Assembly (NCBI RefSeq): GCF_000378465.1
Contig: NZ_KB899921.1
Location: 1 to 64,000 of the forward strand
Direction of reading: 5' to 3'
DNA length: 64,000 nt
From: Elioraea tepidiphila DSM 17972
GTDB taxonomy: Bacteria > Pseudomonadota > Alphaproteobacteria > Acetobacterales > Acetobacteraceae
In this document: piece after piece, positions 12,887 through 21,253 of the stretch
Layout: each line of letters opens with the position of its first letter
How positions within the stretch are numbered: the first letter of the stretch is position 1
Notes under the pieces: model-generated
The model's database searches: none
What the model was told of the DNA's origin: nothing
The model's input: only the letters and a program-made list of their open reading frames with translations
Made by a program: the position numbers and the translations under genes

Positions 12887-13022
12887 GCGCGACCTCCGGC
12901 GGCCCTCCGGGTCGGCCGCCGTTGTCGTTTGTGCTGAAGGAACCCTGCCGCCACGGCCCTTGGCCGGCGGGGTCGGGCGTGCCTCCCGGAGGCGCGGATG
13001 GGCCAGGACGTGGAGCGGGGAC

Positions 13023-13400
<378 letters not shown>

Positions 13401-13452
13401 CCGCTCCGGCTACCCACCCGCCGGGACCAGAGACCAAGGACAGACAGAAGCC

Positions 13453-13842
13453 ATGGCGAAGCCTGCCGCGCGCCCGCGCAAGAAGGAGCGGAAGAACATC
13501 ACGTCGGGGGTGGCCCACGTGAACGCGTCCTTCAACAACACGATGATCACGATCACCGACGCCCAGGGCAACGCGATCTCCTGGTCCTCGGCCGGGATGA
13601 TGGGGTTCAAGGGCAGCCGCAAGTCCACGCCCTACGCGGCGCAGGTCGCGGCCGAGGATGCAGGCCGCAAGGCGCGCGACCACGGCATGGAGGTGCTGGA
13701 GGTCGAGGTGTCGGGCCCCGGCTCGGGCCGCGAGAGTGCGCTCCGTGCCCTCCAGGCGGTCGGCTTCCAGATCACCGCGATCAAGGATGTGACGCCGATC
13801 CCGCACAATGGCTGCCGGCCGCGCAAGCGCCGGCGCGTCTGA
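13453..13842 (+). CDS. rpsK: 30S ribosomal protein S11
   Basis: The 129-residue S11 of the 30S platform interacts with mRNA at the E site. [38 protein letters not shown] and the C-terminal [14 protein letters not shown] are invariant features. The gap from rpsM is 52 bases with AGACAGAAG upstream. The usual downstream rpsD is absent; rpoA follows directly, as in other alphaproteobacteria. Confidence 0.97.
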   Translation: MAKPAARPRKKERKNITSGVAHVNASFNNTMITITDAQGNAISWSSAGMMGFKGSRKSTPYAAQVAAEDAGRKARDHGMEVLEVEVSGPGSGRESALRALQAVGFQITAIKDVTPIPHNGCRPRKRRRV

Positions 13843-13920
13843 GCGACGCAGTCATGCGGGGGGCGGCGGGATGCCGCACCCCGTCCCCGTGAGGCGGTTC
13901 CGCGCGGGGAGAGGGACACG

Positions 13921-13940
13921 CCGCACCGAACACGGTGCGG
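13921..13940 (+). promoter_or_regulatory. Hairpin in the rpsK-rpoA leader
   Basis: CCGCACCG at 13921-13928 and CGGTGCGG at 13933-13940 form a perfect 8-bp stem with an AACA loop, 37 bases before the rpoA start. There is no T-run, so it may modulate rpoA expression or protect the processed mRNA. The role is not shown by sequence. Confidence 0.35.
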
Positions 13941-13976
13941 CCGACGGACCGCAGGACTAGGGCGAGAGGTTCACCC

Positions 13977-14993
13977 GTGCTGCAGAAGAATTGGCAGGCC
14001 CTGATCAAGCCGAGCAAGCTGGAGATCGAGCCCGGGCATGACCCCCATCGGGTCGCGACCGTGGTGGCCGAGCCGCTGGAGCGCGGCTTCGGCATGACGC
14101 TCGGCAATGCGCTGCGGCGCGTGCTGCTGTCCTCGCTCCAGGGGGCCGCGGTGACGGCGGTGCAGATCGATGGCGTGCTGCACGAGTTCAGCTCGATCCC
14201 CGGCGTGCGCGAGGATGTCACGGACATCGTGCTGAACATCAAGCAGCTCGCGATCCGCATGCACTCCGACGGGCCGCGGCGCATGACGCTGTCGGCGACC
14301 GGCCCGGGCGAGGTGCGCGCCGGCCAGATCGAGGCCGGGCACGACATCGAGATCCTGAACCCCGAGCTCGTGCTGTGCACGCTGGATGACGGCGTGAAGC
14401 TCGGCATGGAGTTCACGGTCAACACCGGCAAGGGCTACGTGCCGGCGGCCGAGAACCGGGCCGAGGATGCGCCGATCGGGCTGATCCCCGTGGATGCGAT
14501 CTACTCGCCGGTGCGGCGCGTGGCGTACCGCGTCGAGCCGACCCGCGTCGGCCAGGTGACGAACTACGACCGTCTGCTGCTGACGGTCGAGACGAACGGC
14601 ACGATCGGGGCCGAGGATGCGGTGGCGCTGGCCGCGCGCATCCTTCAGGACCAGCTCCAGCTCTTCATCAACTTCGAGGAGCCGCGCCAGATCTCGGCCG
14701 AGGAGCATCGCGACGACCTGCCGTTCAACCGCAACCTGCTGCGCAAGGTGGACGAGCTGGAGCTGTCGGTCCGCTCCGCGAACTGCCTGAAGAACGACAA
14801 CATCGTCTATATCGGCGATCTCGTGCAGAAGACCGAGCAGGAGATGCTGCGCACGCCCAATTTCGGGCGGAAGTCGCTCAACGAGATCAAGGAAGTGCTG
14901 GCGGCCATGGGTCTCTCGCTCGGCATGACGGTGCCGGGCTGGCCGCCGGAGAACATCGAGGATCTGGCGAAGAAGCTCGAGGAGCCCTATTGA
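13977..14993 (+). CDS. rpoA: RNA polymerase subunit alpha
   Basis: The 338-residue alpha subunit dimerises to nucleate RNA polymerase assembly, and its C-terminal domain binds UP elements and activators. The N-terminal domain contains [20 protein letters not shown]. The C-terminal domain contains [20 protein letters not shown] and [18 protein letters not shown]. The GTG at 13977 ([15 protein letters not shown]) is chosen; upstream in-frame sequence is unrelated. Confidence 0.97.
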   Translation: MLQKNWQALIKPSKLEIEPGHDPHRVATVVAEPLERGFGMTLGNALRRVLLSSLQGAAVTAVQIDGVLHEFSSIPGVREDVTDIVLNIKQLAIRMHSDGPRRMTLSATGPGEVRAGQIEAGHDIEILNPELVLCTLDDGVKLGMEFTVNTGKGYVPAAENRAEDAPIGLIPVDAIYSPVRRVAYRVEPTRVGQVTNYDRLLLTVETNGTIGAEDAVALAARILQDQLQLFINFEEPRQISAEEHRDDLPFNRNLLRKVDELELSVRSANCLKNDNIVYIGDLVQKTEQEMLRTPNFGRKSLNEIKEVLAAMGLSLGMTVPGWPPENIEDLAKKLEEPY

Positions 14994-15023
14994 GGGCCGC
15001 CTGAAGGTAAGGGGTAGACGACC

Positions 15024-15461
15024 ATGCGCCACCGTGTCGGCGGCACCAAGCTCAGCGTCACCAGCACGCATCGCGCGGCGATGTTCCGCAATCTCGCGGT
15101 GGCGCTGATCAAGCACGAGCAGATCACCACCACCTTGCCGAAGGCGAAGGCGCTGAGGCCGGTGGCGGAGAAGCTGATCACGCTCGGCAAGCGGGGCGGG
15201 CTGCATGCGCGCCGTCAGGCCTATGCGCAGCTGCGCGACGACGCGATCGTGGCGAAGCTGTTCGGCCCGCTGGCGGAGCGCTACCAGGCGCGCCCGGGCG
15301 GCTATTGCCGCGTGCTCAAGGCCGGGTTCCGCTACGGCGACATGGCGGCGATGGCGGTGATCGAGCTGGTCGAGCGCGACCGCGACGCGAAGGGTCAGGA
15401 CAGTGGCCCCAAGCCCGAGCCGAAGGTCGAGGACGAGGCCGAGGAGCAGCAGCAGGCCTGA
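15024..15461 (+). CDS. rplQ: 50S ribosomal protein L17
   Basis: The 145-residue L17 is near the exit tunnel. [17 protein letters not shown], then [20 protein letters not shown] and the C-terminal [16 protein letters not shown], are typical. After the conserved core it has an acidic, Gln-rich tail of about 25 residues ([10 protein letters not shown]), common in alphaproteobacteria. It is the last gene of the cluster, before a strong terminator. Confidence 0.97.
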   Translation: MRHRVGGTKLSVTSTHRAAMFRNLAVALIKHEQITTTLPKAKALRPVAEKLITLGKRGGLHARRQAYAQLRDDAIVAKLFGPLAERYQARPGGYCRVLKAGFRYGDMAAMAVIELVERDRDAKGQDSGPKPEPKVEDEAEEQQQA

Positions 15462-15494
15462 TCCTCGATCCAGGGGAATGCGCGAAGGCGGTAC

Positions 15495-15534
15495 GGAGCC
15501 GTTTCCGATCCGTCGGAAACGGCTCCCCTCTTTT
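15495..15534 (+). terminator. Intrinsic terminator after rplQ
   Basis: The 14-base arms 15495-15508 and 15513-15526 pair perfectly around a TCCG loop, followed by a CCTCTTTT tract. This closes the ribosomal protein cluster and insulates it from the convergent tctC gene. Confidence 0.92.
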
Positions 15535-15606
15535 CTGGAGCGCGCCTCTTCACCCGATCAGACGTGGGCCCGATCGGGATCTGCGCGCGACCCGCTTCGT
15601 CATCGC

Positions 15607-16578
15607 TCAGGTGGGCGTGATGTTCGCCGCCTTCACCGCCGGTGCCCAGCGTTCCTTGTCGGACGCGATCAGCGCCGCGAACCGCGCCGCATCGCCGGTC
15701 CAGACCTGCCCGCCCATGCGGGTGACCTGTGCCGCGACCTCTGCGCTCTCGGTGATCGCGACGATCTCGCGCGAGAGCCGGTCGCGCATCGCCGCCGGAA
15801 TGCCTGCCGGCGCGATCACGCCGAACCAGATCATCATCTCGAAGCCGGGCACGCCGGCCTCCTCCATGGTCGGCACATCGGGCAGCGCCGGGTGGCGTTC
15901 GCGCGCCGAGACCGCGAGCGGTTTCGCCTTGCCGGCCTGGATGTGCGGCAGCATGGTGCCGACACCCTCGAAGATGATCGGCACCTCGCCGGCGAGGAAG
16001 GCGGTCATCACCGGCGCCGAGCCACGATACGGGATCGCGACGATATCGGTGCCGGTCTGCAGCTTGAACGTCTCGAACATCAGGTGCACGGAGCTGCCGA
16101 CGCCGGGCATGCCGTAGTTCAGCTGACCCGGCCTCGACTTCGCGAGCGCGATCAGCTCCCGCACGGAGTTGACACCGAGATCGGGGCTGACCGTCAGCAC
16201 GGTCATGATGCGCGCGCAGAGCGCGATCGGTGTGAGGTCCTTCAGCGGATCGCCGGCATTCGGATAGACGGTCGGGTTCACGGCCAGCGTGGCGGTATTG
16301 CCGATGCCCAGGGTGCGGCCGTCCGGGCGGGCCTGCATCACCTCGCGCGTGCCGATCGAGCCGCCGGCACCCGGTTTGTTGTCGACCACGCAGGGATGGC
16401 CGATCACGGGTGCGAGTCGTTCGGCGATCAGGCGCGCGAAAGCGTCATTGAAGGCGCCGGGCGGGGCGGGGACGACGATGCGCGTCGGACCGTCGGGCAG
16501 GTCCGCCGCGCGCGCAGCGCCCGCGAGCGCCACGCCGCCGATCGTGCCTGCGAGCACGCCGCGCCTCCCGATCCTCAT
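15607..16578 (-). CDS. Tripartite tricarboxylate transporter binding protein (Bug/TctC) 1
   Basis: The 323-residue periplasmic solute-binding protein of the Bug family captures carboxylates for TctAB-type permeases. The N-terminus MRIGRRGVLAGTIGGVALAG has a twin-arginine-like signal peptide with cleavage near ARAAD. Family features are RIVVPAPPGAFNDAFARLIAE, VDNKPGAGGSIGTREV and VPYRGSAPVMTAFLAGE. AAGGAGGAAA precedes the ATG. It has no adjacent permease; next to it is a sugar-acid dehydratase-like gene, suggesting a sugar-acid ligand. Ligand unknown. Confidence 0.9.
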   Translation of the reverse strand: MRIGRRGVLAGTIGGVALAGAARAADLPDGPTRIVVPAPPGAFNDAFARLIAERLAPVIGHPCVVDNKPGAGGSIGTREVMQARPDGRTLGIGNTATLAVNPTVYPNAGDPLKDLTPIALCARIMTVLTVSPDLGVNSVRELIALAKSRPGQLNYGMPGVGSSVHLMFETFKLQTGTDIVAIPYRGSAPVMTAFLAGEVPIIFEGVGTMLPHIQAGKAKPLAVSARERHPALPDVPTMEEAGVPGFEMMIWFGVIAPAGIPAAMRDRLSREIVAITESAEVAAQVTRMGGQVWTGDAARFAALIASDKERWAPAVKAANITPT

Positions 16579-16631
16579 CGTTTCCTCCTTCGTGTTGGGA
16601 TCGCGCATGGGATCGCCGCCCGCGCCGACGG

Positions 16632-17804
16632 TCAAGGCCGCATCGCGGCGATGCCGTCGAGATCGACACCCAGCCCGAAACCTGGCGCGTCCGAAGGAAT
16701 GAGCCTTCCATCCACAGGAACGGCCATGCCGGGGAACAGCCGCGTCTCGGCGAGCGGCACGCCGGGCGGCGTGCCGATAAACATCTCGCCCATCGGCGCA
16801 CCCGGTGCCGCGTAGGTGAAGTGCTGGCCGTAGGGCGTGTTCATGCCCGCATGGGGAATGACCGCGATGCCGGCCGCATCCGCGATCGCGGCGATGCGCA
16901 GGCAGGCGGTCAGCCCGCCGACCCACGCGATGTCGGGTTGCAGCACATCGGCGAGCCGGCGCGATGCCGCGTGCAGGAATGGCTGCGGCATGTACCAGTG
17001 CTCGCCCGTGGCATAGCCCATCCAGGGCAGGCGCCGTCGCAGCGCCTCGTGCCCGTCGAGGTCCTCGGGCGTCAGGCAATCCTCGATCCAGCGCAGCCAG
17101 TAGGGGCGCAACCGTTCGGCGAGCCGCACGGTGTAGTCGAGGTCGAAGGCCATCCAGCAATCGAGCATCAGTTCGACCTCGTGCCCGATCAGCTCGCGCG
17201 TGCGCGCGATCAGCGCCTCGTTGGCGTCCAGTCCGGCGAGCCCGTCGGCGGGCCCGTGCGGACAGGCGAGCTTGGTCGCGCGGAAACCGAGCTCCATGTG
17301 CCAGTCGGTGTCATTGCCGGTGGCGTAGCAGTCGATGTGCGGGCGCGATGGTCCGCCGATCAGGCTCCAGACCGGCGCGTTCAGCAGCTTGCCCTTGAGA
17401 TCCCAAAGCGCGAGGTCGATCGCGCTGATCGCGTAGGCGGCGAGCCCCGCGGGGGAATAGGGCGAGGCCATGCGCGTCATCATGTCCCAGCACCGCTCGG
17501 TCGCGAGGGCGGGCTCGCCGACGAGCAGGGGGCCGAGATGGCCGTTGATGGTCGCGATCACCGGGTCGCCGTAGCGCGAGATGCCAAACCCCCAGCTGCC
17601 GTCGCTCGCCGTGACCAGACAGCCGACGCCGGGCCAGGTCGGCCGCCAGGCCGCGCGGAGCCGCTTGTAGCGCGGATGGCGCGACATCGGCCCGGCGACC
17701 TCGGCGTCCGCCGTCCAGGGCGGGCGGCGCGGCGTCGTGGTGCCCGGGCCGCCGACGAGGTCGGAGCGGATTGCGAAGGCCTCGACGCGCTCGATCGTCA
17801 CCAT
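16632..17804 (-). CDS. Enolase-superfamily dehydratase, L-rhamnonate dehydratase-like
   Basis: The 390-residue enzyme has the mandelate racemase/muconate lactonising fold: an N-terminal capping domain, then a barrel. Metal-ligand and catalytic regions are visible as LMLDCWMAFD, RWIEDCLTPED and YATGEHW, with the C-terminal catalytic IPHAGMNTPYGQHF. The DCWM / IEDCL / GEH / PHAG order is like L-rhamnonate dehydratase, so it probably dehydrates an acid sugar. It lies between two TctC genes on the same strand and opposite a GntR regulator. The exact substrate is not determinable. Confidence 0.8.
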   Translation of the reverse strand: MVTIERVEAFAIRSDLVGGPGTTTPRRPPWTADAEVAGPMSRHPRYKRLRAAWRPTWPGVGCLVTASDGSWGFGISRYGDPVIATINGHLGPLLVGEPALATERCWDMMTRMASPYSPAGLAAYAISAIDLALWDLKGKLLNAPVWSLIGGPSRPHIDCYATGNDTDWHMELGFRATKLACPHGPADGLAGLDANEALIARTRELIGHEVELMLDCWMAFDLDYTVRLAERLRPYWLRWIEDCLTPEDLDGHEALRRRLPWMGYATGEHWYMPQPFLHAASRRLADVLQPDIAWVGGLTACLRIAAIADAAGIAVIPHAGMNTPYGQHFTYAAPGAPMGEMFIGTPPGVPLAETRLFPGMAVPVDGRLIPSDAPGFGLGVDLDGIAAMRP

Positions 17805-17879
17805 CGCCGTCCTGTCGCTCCTCCTCGCTGGTGCCGGGAGGAGCTAACCGCAGGCGGCGCGCGTGCGCAAACCGCGCGA

Positions 17880-18845
17880 TCAGTCCACGGTGATCTTCGC
17901 CTCGGCCACCAGGCGCGCCATCCGCTCGCGTCCCTCGGCGACGAAGCGGGCGAACGCGGCGCGCGGGCTGCCCACGGTGAGCGCGCCGAGCGTTTCGATC
18001 CGGCTCTTCACCGTTTCCTGCGCGAGCGCGTGCAGCGCGGCCGCATGGAGCCGGTCGAGCGTCGCCTCGGGCGTGCCGGCGGGCGCGTAGAGGCCGTTCC
18101 ACTCGTTCAACGTGTAGCCCGGATACCCGCTCTCGGCGATGGTCGGCACCTCGGGCAGTGCCGGTACGCGCGCGGTGTGGGTGGTGCCGAGCGCGCGCAG
18201 CCGTCCGGCCTGGATGTGGCCGAGCGAGGAGGCGACGGTCGCCATGTGCCAGTGGATGTTGCCGGCGAGCAGGTCCTGCACGGCCGGGCCGCCGCCGCGA
18301 TAGGGCACGTGCACGAGCTCGAACCCGGCGGCCTGGGCGAACAGCGCGCCGGCGAGATGCGACGAGGTGGCGTTGCCGGAACTGCCGAAGCTGAGCCCGC
18401 CCTGGCGCGTCTTCGCCTGCTGGACGAATTCGGCGAGCGTGCGCGCGGGGAACTCGGTGTTCACCACCAGCAGCTGCGGCCAGACCGTCACCTGGGTGAT
18501 CGGCGCGAAGGCGGTGGCGTAGTCGAAGGGCAGGCCGCGCAGGATCGCCGGGTTGACGACATGGGCGCCGGCATCGAGCAGGATCGTGTGACCGTCCGCG
18601 GGGGCCTGCGCGACCACGCCGGCGCCGATCGAGCCGCCCGCGCCGCCGCGGTTCTCGACCACCACGGGCTGGCCGAGCATCGCGGCCATGGGCTCGGCGA
18701 TCAGCCGCGCGGCGGTGTCGGCGCCGCCGCCGGGCGGGTAGGGCACGACCATGCGCACGGGGCGGGCGGGGAAGCCCTGGGCGCGGGCGATCGCCGGCGT
18801 GGCCAGCAGGCCAGCGAGCGTGGCGCGGCGGGTGAGGTGGGGCAT
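17880..18845 (-). CDS. Tripartite tricarboxylate transporter binding protein (Bug/TctC) 2
   Basis: The 321-residue periplasmic binding protein has a twin-arginine-like leader, MPHLTRRATLAGLLATPAIA, cut near ARAQ. RMVVPYPPGGGADTAARLIAE, VVENRGGAGGSIGAGVV and VPYRGGGPAVQDLLAGN are Bug signatures. It lies 75 bases upstream of the enolase-superfamily gene in the same direction, so the two are probably co-transcribed from the promoter at 18877-18904. Only about a third of its residues appear shared with TctC 1, so it is not a recent duplicate. Confidence 0.9.
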   Translation of the reverse strand: MPHLTRRATLAGLLATPAIARAQGFPARPVRMVVPYPPGGGADTAARLIAEPMAAMLGQPVVVENRGGAGGSIGAGVVAQAPADGHTILLDAGAHVVNPAILRGLPFDYATAFAPITQVTVWPQLLVVNTEFPARTLAEFVQQAKTRQGGLSFGSSGNATSSHLAGALFAQAAGFELVHVPYRGGGPAVQDLLAGNIHWHMATVASSLGHIQAGRLRALGTTHTARVPALPEVPTIAESGYPGYTLNEWNGLYAPAGTPEATLDRLHAAALHALAQETVKSRIETLGALTVGSPRAAFARFVAEGRERMARLVAEAKITVD

Positions 18846-18876
18846 GACGGTCCTCCCGGGATTTGTGGTTGGGTGG

Positions 18877-18910
18877 ATCATGCACGGCCGGCACAGTCCT
18901 GCAAAGGACT
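18877..18910 (-). promoter_or_regulatory. tctC2 promoter overlapping a GntR-operator-like palindrome
   Basis: On the minus strand TTGCAG (18899-18904) and CATGAT (18877-18882) are 16 bases apart. The palindrome AGTCCT-GCAA-AGGACT at 18895-18910 covers the -35 box. It lies in the divergent gap between tctC2 and gntR, a natural place for a GntR repressor site. Binding is inferred. Confidence 0.5.
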
Positions 18911-18959
18911 GAATGAGTGGTCTTGCGGGAGGGCGAGCCTGACCGCACACTGTTTCGCC

Positions 18960-19703
18960 ATGCCCGCGCCGGCCCGCATCGCCCCCGATTCCCGCCTGCC
19001 GCTGCACGCGCAGCTGCGCGACGACCTCGCGCGCCGCCTCGCCGCCGGGGAGTGGCCGGCCGACACGGCGCTCCCGTCGGAGGCGGCGCTCGCCGCGAGC
19101 TACGGCGTGGCGGTGAACACGCTGCGCCGCGCCTTCGAGCAGCTCGCGCGCGAGGGGCTGGTGGAGCGTCGGCAGGGCCGCGGCACCTTCGTCCGCCGCC
19201 CGGCGCTGCGCGGCTCGATGCTGCGCTTCTTCCGCCAGGCCGAGCGCGAGGGCGGGGCGGAGATCGTGCCGGAGAGCCGCATCCAGCGCCGCGCGGTCGC
19301 GCCGCTGCCGGGCTGGGCGGCGCAGGGCCTCGGTGTCGCGCCGGGTCTGCGCGGGCTGCGGCTCGACCGCGTGCGGAGCTGGGCCGGGGCACCGCTGCTG
19401 GTCGAGGAGATCTGGCTTCGGCTGCCGGAGTTCGCCCGTCTGGCGAAACGATCGCCCGAATCCTTCGGGGCGCTGCTCTATCCGCTCTACGAGAGCGAGT
19501 GCGCGCGCGTGGTCGCGCGGGTGGAGGACGAGATCACGGTCGGCCGCGCCGAGGCTGCGCTGGCGCGACAACTTGGCATCGCCGCGGGCGAGCCGGTGGT
19601 GGAGATCGGCCGCGTCGCGTTCACCGCCGATGGCGTGGCGATCGAGGCGCGCCGGGCCTGGGGCCGTGCCGACCGGTTCCGCTACCGCGCGACCGCGACA
19701 TGA
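18960..19703 (+). CDS. GntR/HutC-family transcriptional regulator
   Basis: The 247-residue protein has an N-terminal winged helix (LPLHAQLRDDLARRLAAGEW, PSEAALAASYGVAVNTLRRA, RRQGRGTFV) and a C-terminal UTRA effector domain from residue ~85 to the end. HutC-type regulators sense small metabolites. It is divergent from the tctC-dehydratase genes and overlaps the next gene by four bases (ATGA), so it probably controls this uptake/catabolism cluster. The ATG at 18960 gives the normal N-terminus; a much longer upstream ORF is a GC artefact. Confidence 0.88.
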   Translation: MPAPARIAPDSRLPLHAQLRDDLARRLAAGEWPADTALPSEAALAASYGVAVNTLRRAFEQLAREGLVERRQGRGTFVRRPALRGSMLRFFRQAEREGGAEIVPESRIQRRAVAPLPGWAAQGLGVAPGLRGLRLDRVRSWAGAPLLVEEIWLRLPEFARLAKRSPESFGALLYPLYESECARVVARVEDEITVGRAEAALARQLGIAAGEPVVEIGRVAFTADGVAIEARRAWGRADRFRYRATAT

Positions 19704-20434
19704 TGTTCGACGCGCATTTCCACGTGTTCGATCCGGCCCATGCGCTGGTCGCGAACCAGGGCTATGTGCCCGCGCACTTCACCGCCGCGCAGTACCGCGC
19801 GCGGGTCGCGCCGCTCGGCGTGGTCGGCGGTGCGGTGGTGGCCGCCTCGCCGCAGGGGGTTGACCCGGCGCCGCTGCTCGAAGCGGCGCGCGCACTGGGG
19901 CCGCGCTTCGTCGTCGTGGCGGCGGCCGATCCGGCGCGTGATGACAGGGCGCTCGCCGCGCTCGCGGCTGCCGGCGTGCGCGGTGTGCGCTTCAACCTCT
20001 ACCGCGATGCCGCCTGGACGATCCCGACGATGCTGGAGCACGCGCGCCGCGCCGGCGAGCACGGGCTGCACGCCGAGATCTACACCGATGCCGCCACGCT
20101 CGCGCCGCATGCCGAGGCGCTCGCGCGGCTGCGGATCGTGATCGACCATCTCGGCATGACCGAGGCCGGGCTGCCGGTCACCTGCGATCTCGCGCGCGCC
20201 GGCGCCAAGGTGAAGGCGACCGGGTTCGGCCGTGTGCGGCTCGATCCGGCGGCCGCGCTGGAGGCGATCGCCAAGGCCGCGCCCGATGCGCTGATGGCGG
20301 CGACCGACCTGCCCTCGATGCGCGCCGACCGGCCCTTCGCGGATGCCGACATCGCGCTGATCGAGACCGTGCTCGGCCCCGCTCTGGCGCGCAGGGCGCT
20401 GCACGACACCGCGGCCGCGTTCTATCGCGCCTGA
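19700..20434 (+). CDS. Amidohydrolase-2 family (TIM-barrel lactonase-like) hydrolase
   Basis: The 244-residue TIM-barrel hydrolase begins MMFDAHFHVFDPAHAL, with the N-terminal HxH metal motif. VRGVRFNLYRD, VIDHLGMTEAG and ATDLPSMRADRPF correspond to the later His and Asp strands. Relatives hydrolyse sugar lactones or pyrone dicarboxylates. Start and stop are coupled to gntR by ATGA. With the dehydratase and SDR nearby it could supply the lactonase step of a non-phosphorylating sugar-acid route; that pathway is inferred. Confidence 0.8.
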   Translation: MMFDAHFHVFDPAHALVANQGYVPAHFTAAQYRARVAPLGVVGGAVVAASPQGVDPAPLLEAARALGPRFVVVAAADPARDDRALAALAAAGVRGVRFNLYRDAAWTIPTMLEHARRAGEHGLHAEIYTDAATLAPHAEALARLRIVIDHLGMTEAGLPVTCDLARAGAKVKATGFGRVRLDPAAALEAIAKAAPDALMAATDLPSMRADRPFADADIALIETVLGPALARRALHDTAAAFYRA

Positions 20435-20500
20435 CCCGCCTTGCCGGCCGGCCTCGCGCGGCCTAGCGTCCGCGCCGCAACGGATGGAGGAGACGGCACG

Positions 20501-21253
20501 ATGCGGCTTCAGGGCAAGGTGGCGGTGGTGACGGGCGCGGCCTCGGGCTTCGGCGAGGGCATCGCGCGCGCCTATGCGGCCGAGGGCTGCAAGGTGGTGG
20601 TCGCCGACCTGAACCTGGAGGGCGCCCAGCGCGTGGCGGGCGAACTCGGCAATGTCGCGGTCGCGATCGGCGGCGACGTGTCGAAGGGTCCCGACTGCCA
20701 GGCCATGGTGGATCGCGCGCTCGATGCCTTCGGCAGCCTCGACATCGTCGTCAACAACGCCGGCACCACGCACCGGAACAAGCCGATCCTCGATGTGACG
20801 GAGGCGGAGTTCGACCGCGTCTATGCGGTGAACGTGAAGTCGATCTACTGGATGACGCAGGCCGCGGTGCCGGTGCTGCGCAGGCAGGGGCGCGGCGGCT
20901 CGATCATCAACATCTCCTCCACCGCCGGCATCCGCCCGCGTCCGGGCCTCACCTGGTACAACGGCACCAAGGGCGCGGTGAACACGATCACCCAGGCGAT
21001 GGCGCAGGAGCTCGCCAAGGACAACATCCGGGTGAACGCGATCTGTCCGGTGATGGGCGCGACCGCGCTGCTGACCGAGTTCATGGGCATGGAGGACACG
21101 CCCGAGAACCGCGCCAAGTTCGTCGCGACCATCCCGCTCGGGCGGATGAGCCAGCCCGCCGACATCGCCAATGCCGCGGTGTGGCTCGCGGATCCCGCCT
21201 CCAGCTTCATCACGGGCATTCTGCTTCCCGTGGATGGCGGCCGGACGGCGTAG
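20501..21253 (+). CDS. Short-chain dehydrogenase/reductase (glucose-dehydrogenase-like SDR)
   Basis: The 250-residue Rossmann-fold oxidoreductase has the cofactor loop TGAASGFGEGIA near residue 12 and NNAGT. The catalytic Ser is in INISSTAG and the Tyr/Lys pair in YNGTK. ASP in VVADLN after beta-2 suggests NAD(H) preference. It follows the amidohydrolase and likely oxidises a sugar or sugar acid. The ATG at 20501 has GGAGGAG upstream. Its last 44 bases overlap the convergent P-type ATPase gene. Confidence 0.85.
   Translation: MRLQGKVAVVTGAASGFGEGIARAYAAEGCKVVVADLNLEGAQRVAGELGNVAVAIGGDVSKGPDCQAMVDRALDAFGSLDIVVNNAGTTHRNKPILDVTEAEFDRVYAVNVKSIYWMTQAAVPVLRRQGRGGSIINISSTAGIRPRPGLTWYNGTKGAVNTITQAMAQELAKDNIRVNAICPVMGATALLTEFMGMEDTPENRAKFVATIPLGRMSQPADIANAAVWLADPASSFITGILLPVDGGRTA

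Noticed and set aside
12810-13022. rpmJ (L36) between adk and rpsM
   Set aside because: No short frame with the L36 zinc motif is present; rpmJ is elsewhere in alphaproteobacteria.
16821-19703. 960-codon + strand open frame
   Set aside because: Only the last 248 codons (from 18960) are a real GntR gene; the rest is antisense to tctC2 and the dehydratase and reads as Arg/Gly/His-rich high-GC sequence.
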